From an uncultured Ignavibacteria bacterium (lineage in GTDB: Bacteria; Bacteroidota; Ignavibacteria; Tepidaquicellales; Tepidaquicellaceae): a stretch of 64,000 nucleotides of DNA. This document shows positions 34,167 through 42,140 of the stretch, in pieces; position 1 is the first letter of the stretch, and every line of letters begins with the position of its first letter. The notes under the pieces were generated by a model. The model ran no database searches, was not told the origin of the DNA, and worked only from the letters and a program-made list of their open reading frames with translations. The position numbers were made by a program, and so were the translations under genes. The stretch spans positions 62,001 through 126,000 of the forward strand of contig CALJIG010000075.1 of NCBI GenBank assembly GCA_937974175.1, read 5' to 3'.

Positions 34167-35354
34167 ATGCCTTTCTATCATAAGCTGGGAAAATTCCCGC
34201 AAAAAAGACATACACAGTTCCGCCAGCCCGACGGTTCTTTGTATAAAGAAGAGTTGTTTTCTACCATAGGTTTTGACAGCATTTACTCGAATGCATATCA
34301 CATAAATTCTCCTGCTAAAATAAACGGTGTGGAAGATAAAGTAGAAGTGTTTCATATCGAAGAATGGGAAAACGCTCCGCTGAAACCGTATCACTTTAAA
34401 ACGAAACCGCTTACACCTGAAAGTGACATTATCTACGGCAGAAAACCAGTGATGTATAACAACGATGTTATAATGAGTATGTGCCTGCCTGCTTCGCAGC
34501 CCGATGCATTTTTTAAAAATGCACTGTACGATGAAATTTATTTTGTGCACGAAGGTGAAGGGACGCTTGAGACACAGTTAGGATATATGAAATTCAGAAG
34601 AGGTGATTATATTGTAATCCCTAGAGGAGTAATTTATAAATTCAATTATACAACGCCGGCAAGATTATTAATATTTGAATCAAACGGACCTGTTGAAACT
34701 CCGCGCAGATACAGAAATCATTTCGGCCAGCTTCTTGAGCACTCGCCATTTTGCGAGAGAGATATAAGAGTGCCTGAAGAAATGGTCACGATTGATGAGA
34801 AGGGTGACTTTGTTATTAAAATAAAAAAAGGAAATCAGATGACGGCGATTCATTATGATTTCCATCCGTTCGATGTTGTAGGCTATGACGGATATTACTT
34901 CCCGTGGATTTTCAACATTGAAGATTTTATGCCTATCACGGGTAAAATTCATATGCCGCCGCCGATTCATCAGACTTTCCATGCGCCGGGATTTGTAATC
35001 TGTTCGTTCTGCCCAAGACTTCTTGATTATCATCCGCTTGCAGTGCCGATTCCTTATAACCACAGCAACATTGATTCAGATGAAATGCTTTATTATGTTG
35101 ACGGAAATTTTTCAAGCAGAAAAGGCGTCGAGTACGCTTCGATAAGTTTGCACCCGAACGGTATTCCGCACGGACCTCATCCGGGAACGGTTGACGCCGC
35201 ACTTGGTAAAACTGAAACGCTGGAAACTGCAGTAATGATGGATACATTCAGACCTCTAAAACTTACAAACTTTGCCAAGGACTGGAGCGCAGAAGAATAC
35301 TACCTAAGCTGGAGAGAGGCAGAACCGAGCGAATTAATAAACGAAGGGCAGTAA
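34167..35354 (+). CDS. hmgA: Homogentisate 1,2-dioxygenase
   Basis: A 395-residue cupin-type ring-cleavage dioxygenase of the bacterial short form. The N-terminus YHKLGKFPQKRHTQFRQPDG is typical. Iron ligands are expected in IHMPPPIHQTFHAPGFV and the downstream NGIPHGPHPG. It opens homogentisate to maleylacetoacetate in tyrosine and phenylalanine breakdown. The usual partners (hppD, fahA, maiA) are absent here, so the pathway is dispersed or incomplete. A strong terminator follows 27 bases after the stop. Confidence 0.9.
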   Translation: MPFYHKLGKFPQKRHTQFRQPDGSLYKEELFSTIGFDSIYSNAYHINSPAKINGVEDKVEVFHIEEWENAPLKPYHFKTKPLTPESDIIYGRKPVMYNNDVIMSMCLPASQPDAFFKNALYDEIYFVHEGEGTLETQLGYMKFRRGDYIVIPRGVIYKFNYTTPARLLIFESNGPVETPRRYRNHFGQLLEHSPFCERDIRVPEEMVTIDEKGDFVIKIKKGNQMTAIHYDFHPFDVVGYDGYYFPWIFNIEDFMPITGKIHMPPPIHQTFHAPGFVICSFCPRLLDYHPLAVPIPYNHSNIDSDEMLYYVDGNFSSRKGVEYASISLHPNGIPHGPHPGTVDAALGKTETLETAVMMDTFRPLKLTNFAKDWSAEEYYLSWREAEPSELINEGQ

Positions 35355-35380
35355 AAATTTATCTATTTAGTGTAAAATAC

Positions 35381-35408
35381 GAAAGGCGGGTTTACTCCGC
35401 CTTTTTTG
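35381..35408 (+). terminator. Rho-independent terminator of hmgA
   Basis: AAAGGCGG and CCGCCTTT form a perfect 8-bp stem around GTTTACT, followed by a T-run. It closes the trxB-NTase-hmgA transcript. Confidence 0.9.
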
Positions 35409-35518
35409 TTTTCTTTAGCACAATTAAGATAAACTGTACTTTAAATCTCTGCTTTTCATTTTTTTGAGAACCTTCATATATCTTTTTACAAAACAGTTGA
35501 ATAATATTTTATTATAAA

Positions 35519-36160
35519 ATGCGATTATATTTATCTTCATTCCGTATGGGCAATGACCCCGAAAAATTTTCAGAATTAGTGGCAGGAAATAAACGCACAG
35601 CAGTAATATTAAATGCTCACGATTACTTTCCTGAAAAAGAAAGACATCATGCTTTAAAAGAGGAACTCAGAGATTTGAGTAAAATAGGATTATCATCAGA
35701 AGAAATTGATCTAAGAAAATACTACGGCGATAAGGAAGGTTTGGAACAACAGTTGATGAATTACGACTCTGTATGGGTACCGGGCGGGGATTCATTTCTA
35801 TTGAGAAGAGCAATGTATGATAGCGGGTTTGATATAATAATAAAAAATATGCTGGACGAAGATAAAATTGTTTATGCAGGATACAGTGCAGGAGTTGTAG
35901 TGCTTGCACCCACTTTGCGCGGACTTGAAATCGCAGATGACGATACAAAGGTTTTTTCTACTTATAAAGAAGAGTGTATTTATGAAGGACTAAATGTTCT
36001 GCAGTATAATATCGTACCTCACTTTAAATCCCAGCATGGTAAATCTGAATCGATGGACAGAGTGGTTGAATATTTTAAAACAGAAAATATGGATTATAAA
36101 ACTCTAATGGACGGGCAGGCATTAATAATAAACGGAGACAGTGAAGAGATGATTTTATAA
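35519..36160 (+). CDS. Peptidase S51 family protein (dipeptidase E-like)
   Basis: A 213-residue cytoplasmic protein of the S51 serine peptidase family. The nucleophile elbow is YAGYSAGVVV with S123; VWVPGGDSFLLRR (residues 85-97) is the family GG-x-x-F motif. Peptidase E cleaves Asp-X dipeptides; cyanophycinases share the fold. The substrate here is not certain. It is a single gene with an upstream gap of about 110 bases after the hmgA terminator, and ends 2 bases from the convergent sigma factor gene. Confidence 0.85.
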   Translation: MRLYLSSFRMGNDPEKFSELVAGNKRTAVILNAHDYFPEKERHHALKEELRDLSKIGLSSEEIDLRKYYGDKEGLEQQLMNYDSVWVPGGDSFLLRRAMYDSGFDIIIKNMLDEDKIVYAGYSAGVVVLAPTLRGLEIADDDTKVFSTYKEECIYEGLNVLQYNIVPHFKSQHGKSESMDRVVEYFKTENMDYKTLMDGQALIINGDSEEMIL

Positions 36161-36162
36161 TG

Positions 36163-37434
36163 CTAACTGACAGCACTCATTTTTTTACGTAATAATTTTT
36201 TCTCTGCCTCGGAGTTTGTAAGGGATAGAGACTGTTCAAAAAATTTTTTTGCTTCTGAGTTTTTTTTCACCTGTGAATACAATTCCCCAAGAACTGCAGA
36301 AAATAAATAATTTGTCTTTTTAAATTTGGTTACATCGGGGATTAAATCTATTTCATTTATTGCTTTTTCAGCTCCCGATAATTTACCAATAACAATTGCT
36401 CTGTTTAATAATACTACCGGCGAGGAATTTATCTTAGTTAAAATGTCATATAGCTGAAGTATTCTTGTCCAGTTCGTTTCATTGAAATTTTTTGCAATTG
36501 AATGCTCTGCCACTATAGCTGCCTCAACATGATAATCACTTATCTCATTTCCTTCAGAAGATTTATTCAGATAGTACATCCCCAAATTTATTAACTCTGT
36601 GTTCCATTTACTTCTATCCTGTTCTTCAAGCAGAATTATTTCACCATCAGTATTTAAACGTGATTCGAACCTTGATGAAAGTAATGCCATTAATGCAACA
36701 AGCGCAAAACACTTCGGCTGATTTATATATTCATTTTCCGTAAGCATTAATCCTAATCGAATTGCCTCTTCACATAAATCCTTTCGTATCAGTTCACTTT
36801 TGTTGCCGGAGTTATATCCTTCGTTAAACAAAAGATAAACAGAGTGCAATACGACATCTAATCTTTTCTTTAGTTCATTGCCTTCCGGAATATCAAACTT
36901 TAAGTTCTTATCTGAAATATATTTCTTTGCTCTTTGAATTCTTTTTTTGATTGTTTCATGATTTGAAAGTAAAGCTGCGGCTATTTCATCTATACTGAAA
37001 CCTGAACAGATTTTTAAAGTGAAAGCAATCTGGTCTGCATATGCTAATGAAGGATGGCAGCAGGCAAATATCATTCTTAGCTGGCTATCCTTTATTTCGT
37101 TATGCATAAAAAGATTTTCAATGATTGGTATCGAAGAGTATTCATATTGTGAGTTGTAAGAGGATTCTTCTTCGTAATTTTTTTTATGCCGTTCGCGCCG
37201 AAGAATATCGATAGCTTTATTTTTCGCCGTCATCATTAACCATGCGGCAGGATTTTCAGGAGTTTTAAAAGTCCATTCTTTTAATGCCTGAGCAAAAGCA
37301 TCCTGAACAATATCTTCGGCAAGCTCAATGTTTGGTAAACCGAAAATACGCGTTAAAACAGCAACCATCTTTCCCGCCTCATGGCGAAAAAGATGGTCTG
37401 TAAGTATATAAATTTTTTCGCTGGATCGGTTCAC
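36163..37434 (-). CDS. ECF sigma factor with C-terminal helical domain (ECF42-like)
   Basis: A 423-residue sigma-70 family regulator. Region 2 is at residues about 12-85 (LAEDIVQDAFAQALKEW, NPAAWLMMTAKNKAIDILRR) and region 4 at about 125-185 (FACCHPSLAYADQIAFTLK, FSIDEIAAALLSNHETIKKR). The remaining 230 residues are the TPR-like DUF6596 extension that replaces an anti-sigma factor in ECF41/ECF42-type sigmas. The adjacent DGPF/YCII gene is the classic neighbour of ECF42. The start is GTG, 4 bases after the DGPF stop. It probably controls the same operon. Confidence 0.9.
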   Translation of the reverse strand: MNRSSEKIYILTDHLFRHEAGKMVAVLTRIFGLPNIELAEDIVQDAFAQALKEWTFKTPENPAAWLMMTAKNKAIDILRRERHKKNYEEESSYNSQYEYSSIPIIENLFMHNEIKDSQLRMIFACCHPSLAYADQIAFTLKICSGFSIDEIAAALLSNHETIKKRIQRAKKYISDKNLKFDIPEGNELKKRLDVVLHSVYLLFNEGYNSGNKSELIRKDLCEEAIRLGLMLTENEYINQPKCFALVALMALLSSRFESRLNTDGEIILLEEQDRSKWNTELINLGMYYLNKSSEGNEISDYHVEAAIVAEHSIAKNFNETNWTRILQLYDILTKINSSPVVLLNRAIVIGKLSGAEKAINEIDLIPDVTKFKKTNYLFSAVLGELYSQVKKNSEAKKFFEQSLSLTNSEAEKKLLRKKMSAVS

Positions 37435-37438
37435 ACTA

Positions 37439-37780
37439 TTAAACAGGTCTTACTTCTCTTACTTCAACACTTCCCGTTTCTCCATCTAATATGGGACAAT
37501 TTTGGGCTATCGCAACGGCTTCATCATAGTTTTCAGCACTTACTGAAATATATCCGCCAAGCATTTCTTTGCCTTCCATAAAAGGTCCGTCAGTAACAAC
37601 TTTTTTTGTACCGGTAATGGTTACTCCGGTATCAAAGAGAGGATTGCCGCCGTTAAACTTGCCATTTTGAGCAATGCCGTTTACCCAGTCCATCCATTTC
37701 TGCATTTGTGCCTGAACCTGTTCAGGTGAGTAATCGGGTTTTGTATCAGTTCCTCTGAACAACAATAAAAATTCTTTCAT
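37439..37780 (-). CDS. DGPF/YCII-related protein
   Basis: A 113-residue YCII-domain protein. The start MKEFLLLFRGTD and the VTDGPFMEGKEMLGGYISV block include the DGPF signature (residues 65-68 approximately). DGPF proteins are the usual targets and neighbours of ECF42 sigma factors; the fold resembles muconolactone isomerase-like barrels and the activity is unknown. It is 12 bases after the VOC gene and 4 before the sigma gene. Confidence 0.9.
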   Translation of the reverse strand: MKEFLLLFRGTDTKPDYSPEQVQAQMQKWMDWVNGIAQNGKFNGGNPLFDTGVTITGTKKVVTDGPFMEGKEMLGGYISVSAENYDEAVAIAQNCPILDGETGSVEVREVRPV

Positions 37781-37792
37781 GATTGAATTGTT

Positions 37793-38173
37793 TTATTTGT
37801 TCGAATGCATTCCGACTTTATTTCCTTCACTATCAATGAAGAAAGCCATATAGCCGATTTCATCCGTAATTTTTGTTTTAGGCATTACAAGTTTACCGCC
37901 TGCTTTTTCAACTTTGCTCAAAGCAATATCTAAATCAGGATTTGCATTGAGATAAATTACTGCACCGTCGGCAGATGGTTTATGCATGTCGCTTTGCACA
38001 ATAGCTCCGCCGACTTTGCCGTTCTGCATATCAGCAGGGAAGAAAGCCATTGAGCCGCCCATTTCCATCTGAGGCATTTCCACAGAAAATATTGTTTCAT
38101 AGAATTTTGTTGCGCGTTTGATATCTGAGGCAGGGATTTCAAACCAGTTGAGAGAGTTGTCTTTGTTTGTCAT
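37793..38173 (-). CDS. VOC (glyoxalase/bleomycin-resistance fold) family protein
   Basis: A 126-residue single VOC domain: NWFEIPASDIKRATKFYETIF at the start and IDSEGNKVGMHS at the end, the latter carrying the C-terminal Glu/His metal-side region. VOC proteins include metal-dependent lyases, dioxygenases and drug-binding proteins; the substrate is unknown. I place the start at the ATG (38173), not the upstream TTG (38200), because the added residues are not family-like. It heads the three-gene VOC-DGPF-sigma operon. Confidence 0.85.
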   Translation of the reverse strand: MTNKDNSLNWFEIPASDIKRATKFYETIFSVEMPQMEMGGSMAFFPADMQNGKVGGAIVQSDMHKPSADGAVIYLNANPDLDIALSKVEKAGGKLVMPKTKITDEIGYMAFFIDSEGNKVGMHSNK

Positions 38174-38315
38174 TTTGTTAAAAGTTAAGTTTAAAATCAA
38201 TTATTGATTTATACTTTAACAACGAATGAAATTTACAAAAGGGGACAGCCAAAAGAAAAATTATTAAAATCTTATTTCAATTTCTACGGAATAGAATGTC
38301 ATTTTGTTCAGAAAT

Positions 38316-38351
38316 AAAAAAAGCCGTCCAGAATTAAATGAACGGCTTTTA
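38316..38351 (-). terminator. Terminator of the 38374 membrane protein gene
   Basis: Read on the minus strand, AAAGCCGTTC and GGACGGCTTT form a stem (one mismatch near the loop) followed by a T-run, about 22 bases past the stop of the gene at 38374. Confidence 0.8.
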
Positions 38352-38373
38352 ACGTCGTATTTATAAAAACTTA

Positions 38374-39105
38374 TTAAAAAATTGCCACTGTGATACCGAT
38401 TTTTGCAGTAACACCCAAAGTGTTCATGCTGCCTTCAAGATCATCTGTATTATCGGCAGACCAAGTGGCAGGATTCAGCCCTCTGTTTACTTCATAAAAA
38501 TCTGAGCCGACTAAAGAAAATTTATAAAATGGTCTCACTTCTCCAAATATTATAACAGAAGGAAACAATAAATGTACGCCTACATAAGGTCCTATACCCA
38601 TATTAATTGCGCTCTTTGCTTCCACTTTGCCAAACTCACCCGCGGAAGTATTTTTATTGTATATACGTGTAAATATTGTAGGCTTTACGTTATCTACACT
38701 CATTGTGCCCCCAAGAAAACCGAAAAATGCGCCATCATTAAAAATTTCTTTACCCACGGATGCATTGAACTCAAAGCCCGATATTTCCATATAAAGCTCT
38801 CTTATCTGAGTTGATGTTTCAGCGGTAACGGTGGGCGATTTCAAATTTGGAATTTCAACTTCCAGACCGTATTCGCCAAAATTGTATCCTACACTATATA
38901 CTAAACCCGAGACAGAACTTATCTTATCCATATTTTTGGTAAGAATGGCTGTACGTGTCTGATTATATCTGTCAATTACAAAATCTAAAGGTTTAAATGA
39001 ACCCGAAGCTACTCTGTAGCCGATTGCCAAACTCTGGGAATAACCTGTTGAATAAAAATTTGAAAAGAAAACAACAGTAATAAGAATGAGTAATGTTTTT
39101 TTCAT
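38374..39105 (-). CDS. Outer membrane beta-barrel-like protein, uncharacterised
   Basis: A 243-residue exported protein. The signal peptide (residues 1-23) ends at STGYSQS. The rest alternates polar and hydrophobic residues with frequent Gly and aromatics, consistent with a small outer-membrane barrel ending in a hydrophobic strand with terminal Phe (IGITVAIF). The terminal aromatic is the usual Bam recognition signal. I recognise no domain. It is monocistronic with its own terminator. Confidence 0.7.
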   Translation of the reverse strand: MKKTLLILITVVFFSNFYSTGYSQSLAIGYRVASGSFKPLDFVIDRYNQTRTAILTKNMDKISSVSGLVYSVGYNFGEYGLEVEIPNLKSPTVTAETSTQIRELYMEISGFEFNASVGKEIFNDGAFFGFLGGTMSVDNVKPTIFTRIYNKNTSAGEFGKVEAKSAINMGIGPYVGVHLLFPSVIIFGEVRPFYKFSLVGSDFYEVNRGLNPATWSADNTDDLEGSMNTLGVTAKIGITVAIF

Positions 39106-39327
39106 GAAGTTTTTTGTTTTTTTATCTAACTCAAAACACGAAAAGAAGTTTCAATAACTCTGATTTTTTTTGAGTTAATATTGAAAATAAATTTTAATGG
39201 AACTAAAATACAGAATTATTGTAGAACAAAAAACAAAACAAATATTCTTGCAAATTCTTTTTATGAGTTTCAAAAGAAAGCATAAAGTAGTATTTTGAAT
39301 TCTAATCACAAATTAAACCCAACTCAA

Positions 39328-39939
39328 ATGAAATCTCTGGCACTCCTTGTACTATTCCTGTTTTTAATCTCAGGCTGCGGAAAAAAAGAAGAAAAAACAT
39401 CAACAACAGAAACGAAAGATAAAAAAACAACGGAATCTACAACTGACTCCAAAAAGAAAAAAGAAGTAAAAAAATCTTCAGAGCCGAAAAAAGAAATAAA
39501 AGCTGAAGTTCCTTCCGGATGGACAAAACTGGAATCAAAAGACGGAAAAATGACATTTAACCTTCCATCTGACTGGACAATAACAGAAAACTCTTCAACC
39601 AAATTAGGAACAATGAGTCCTGATAAGTCCATGGGTTCAACAGCTGTTGTATTCGGAAACGATAAGATCTCAGCAGATGATTTATTAGAAATGGCATTGG
39701 CAGATTTTGATTTTGAACCCGAAGGTGAAGCTCACTATGTACAAATCGGCGATATCGAAGCTTATTATGTAGGCGCAGTCGGAAAAATTAACGGCACTGA
39801 AATGTCTATGCTAATTATGTCTGCTATAGATGCAAGCACCAATGGAAATTACGTTGTTTACGCTTACACACCTACAGCAAATTATGATGCTAACGAAAAA
39901 ACAATGGAAGAAATTTTATTCAGTGTAGATTTTAAATAA
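39328..39939 (+). CDS. Uncharacterised lipoprotein with Lys/Glu-rich linker
   Basis: A 203-residue lipoprotein. The signal peptide MKSLALLVLFLFLISGC puts the lipid Cys at residue 17. A low-complexity Lys/Glu/Thr/Ser linker follows (about residues 18-60), then a compact domain starting VPSGWTKLESKDGKMTFNLP, of the kind seen in PsbP-like or DUF1795-type proteins. An in-frame TTG at 39295 would add 11 residues and spoil the signal peptide, so I use the ATG. A terminator follows directly. Confidence 0.75.
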   Translation: MKSLALLVLFLFLISGCGKKEEKTSTTETKDKKTTESTTDSKKKKEVKKSSEPKKEIKAEVPSGWTKLESKDGKMTFNLPSDWTITENSSTKLGTMSPDKSMGSTAVVFGNDKISADDLLEMALADFDFEPEGEAHYVQIGDIEAYYVGAVGKINGTEMSMLIMSAIDASTNGNYVVYAYTPTANYDANEKTMEEILFSVDFK

Positions 39940-39963
39940 TCTTTACAGAGTTTTTTACAAAAC

Positions 39964-39992
39964 AAAAAGGGAGCTCTTCGCTCCCTTTTTTG
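39964..39992 (+). terminator. Bidirectional terminator
   Basis: GGGAGC and GCTCCC pair around TCTTC with flanking A and T runs. It lies 25 bases after the lipoprotein stop and 26 bases from the end of the convergent T9SS cargo gene. Confidence 0.9.
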
Positions 39993-40017
39993 TTTATACA
40001 AATTATGTCTTTATAAA

Positions 40018-41931
40018 TTATTTTACTAATAGCATTCTCTTTGTATCAGTAAATCCGTTTGTTGTAAGGGTGTAGAAATAAACACCGCTTGTTAAAGCTG
40101 AAGCATTGAAATCAACACTGTAGCTGCCCGGTGTTAAATCGTTATTTACAAGCTGCTGAATTTCTCTTCCGAGAATATCATAAACAGAAAGTCTTACGAA
40201 TGAATTTACAGGAATGCTGAAATTAATCATTGTAGCAGGATTGAATGGATTTGGATAATTCTGTGACAATGAGAATCTTTCAGGAATGCCTGTATTGTTA
40301 TTAACAACACCGACTGACGGGTTCTTAACAACTGCTCTTATCATCGGATCATTTGTTGAACCGTTTCTGTAAGGAGCATAAGAGCCGCCTAAACCTTCGT
40401 AACTTCTGTTTGAAATTGGAGCAGTAATATCTTCACCAATCTGAATGCTTTCACCGTTCATTACCCATGATACATAAAATCCGCCGCTGTTAACTGTAAT
40501 TCCGCCCGGAACAACTACATTTGTAAAGGCAGTTGTGCTTGTAGGAGTAACAGCTGATGAAGTATAGAGATCTGTACCCGGTAAACCGCCTATTCCGTCA
40601 TCGTCAATAATTTTTGCAAAGAATGAAACATTATTTGTATTTGCTGCGATAAAGAATCTTAATGTATCAATTCTTGCAGGATATACAGGTGGTACAAAAT
40701 ACATTGCAACTGCCCCTGTACCGCCTGCCCATGAGATACCGCCGGTATTTGTTCCGTTATCATAGGCAAGTGTAAGCCACGGTGAAGTACGTGATACTAC
40801 GTTCAGTTCAAGATTTTTTACGTTATTACTTGGCACTGCATCTCCTGTAAGAAGTGTTGTAACTGTTACTGTATATTTACCTGCAGTGGTCGGTATAAAT
40901 TTCTTTGTAAAGCTTACAAGTGTATCTGTTTCTGCATTAAGTGAAGGAACAACTACAGAGTCTGTCATAACTGTAACATTGGTAGCATTCTTTACTGCCA
41001 GACTTGTAATGAAAGTTCCGCCTGTAGTAACATTACCTGTATTGGCAATTCTTGACCTGATTGTTAATGTATCATTTGTCAGTTTAAATATACCGCCGGT
41101 AGTTGTATTATCTACCCATGAAACTGCAGCATCTTTTACAGAAAAAGTTGTTGATCTTGGATAGTAATATTTTAATGCCATGTTATTGGTGATAGGGGTT
41201 GGTCCCACACCTGAATATCTTTGTAACCCAACATTACCTGTGATATTTTCGATACCCATTACAAGCGCATTACCTGTGGAAGGCGGCTGTAAAGTTCCGG
41301 CAATATTTTTATACATTACGGTAACAGACGAATCTGATTTTGTAAGAATTATCTGAAATGTATGGCTGCCGTTGTATCCCGGTGCTGCCTGCTGCCATAG
41401 CGGAACATCATAATAACTGATGATAACGCTATCAACATTATTTCTGTATATGTAACATTTTCCAGGCTGAGCAGCTGTACCGAAAATTAAATCTGCTCCG
41501 TAACCTGCAATGTAATTGTTAGGAACGGTTGGAAGTGGAATTGTCGGGAAGCCTGAATTTAACGGGCTTGTGTTTACATCTGAACCTGATTCCAATAGCA
41601 AATAACCATTGGAGCCGATTCTTACACGCGAGACATTATAATAATAATATCTGAAATTGAAACCTAATTGAAAAGGTCCTACGTTATTATCATCGCTAAG
41701 ACCTGTAACTCTTTGCCAGTTCGAAGCCGGGCCTGAGGTTGTATCTCTAAAGAGATATGATGGTCCACCTGCATCTGTATTATCTTTCCATCTGTAACCG
41801 TAAGCATCAGGAGTGGCAGAGCTATCAACGTTAGAACCGTTGCCCGTGCCTTTTTTTGTATCTGCGCTTGCAGTCAAAAATGGTAAGACAAAACAAAGTG
41901 CAAATAAGAACATTGTTGTTTTTTTTCTCAT
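40018..41931 (-). CDS. Secreted protein with CARDB-like domain and T9SS sorting domain
   Basis: A 637-residue exported protein read from the ATG at 41931 (a TTG 54 bases earlier would add a non-signal extension). The signal peptide is MRKKTTMFLFALCFVLPFLTASA. An N-terminal beta-rich domain follows, then a CARDB-like adhesion module (residues about 265-380) and a lectin-like segment. The last 80 residues are a T9SS type A domain opening QNYPNPFNPAT (about 555) and ending DTKRMLLVK. No enzyme motif is seen. It is probably a cell-surface structural or adhesive protein. Confidence 0.85.
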   Translation of the reverse strand: MRKKTTMFLFALCFVLPFLTASADTKKGTGNGSNVDSSATPDAYGYRWKDNTDAGGPSYLFRDTTSGPASNWQRVTGLSDDNNVGPFQLGFNFRYYYYNVSRVRIGSNGYLLLESGSDVNTSPLNSGFPTIPLPTVPNNYIAGYGADLIFGTAAQPGKCYIYRNNVDSVIISYYDVPLWQQAAPGYNGSHTFQIILTKSDSSVTVMYKNIAGTLQPPSTGNALVMGIENITGNVGLQRYSGVGPTPITNNMALKYYYPRSTTFSVKDAAVSWVDNTTTGGIFKLTNDTLTIRSRIANTGNVTTGGTFITSLAVKNATNVTVMTDSVVVPSLNAETDTLVSFTKKFIPTTAGKYTVTVTTLLTGDAVPSNNVKNLELNVVSRTSPWLTLAYDNGTNTGGISWAGGTGAVAMYFVPPVYPARIDTLRFFIAANTNNVSFFAKIIDDDGIGGLPGTDLYTSSAVTPTSTTAFTNVVVPGGITVNSGGFYVSWVMNGESIQIGEDITAPISNRSYEGLGGSYAPYRNGSTNDPMIRAVVKNPSVGVVNNNTGIPERFSLSQNYPNPFNPATMINFSIPVNSFVRLSVYDILGREIQQLVNNDLTPGSYSVDFNASALTSGVYFYTLTTNGFTDTKRMLLVK

Positions 41932-42086
41932 AGTTTTAAGTTTATTTTTTTGAGAATATTGTGAATTATTATAAAATTTTAACAATAGAAATTCATTTAT
42001 AATAGTTATGTAATTTTCGATATTCTTATAATTTTTTCAAGGGGAAAACACATAAGATTTTATTTACCTTTTTCAGAATTTTAGAA

Positions 42087-42118
42087 TAAAAAAGAGGGAG
42101 CATAACTCCCTCTTTTTA
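42087..42118 (-). terminator. Terminator of the Kelch-like T9SS gene
   Basis: GAGGGAG and CTCCCTC form a perfect 7-bp stem around CATAA with A and T runs on either side, 22 bases past the stop of the gene at 42141 on the minus strand. Confidence 0.9.
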
Positions 42119-42140
42119 AACCAATACACAAAAAAAGAAA

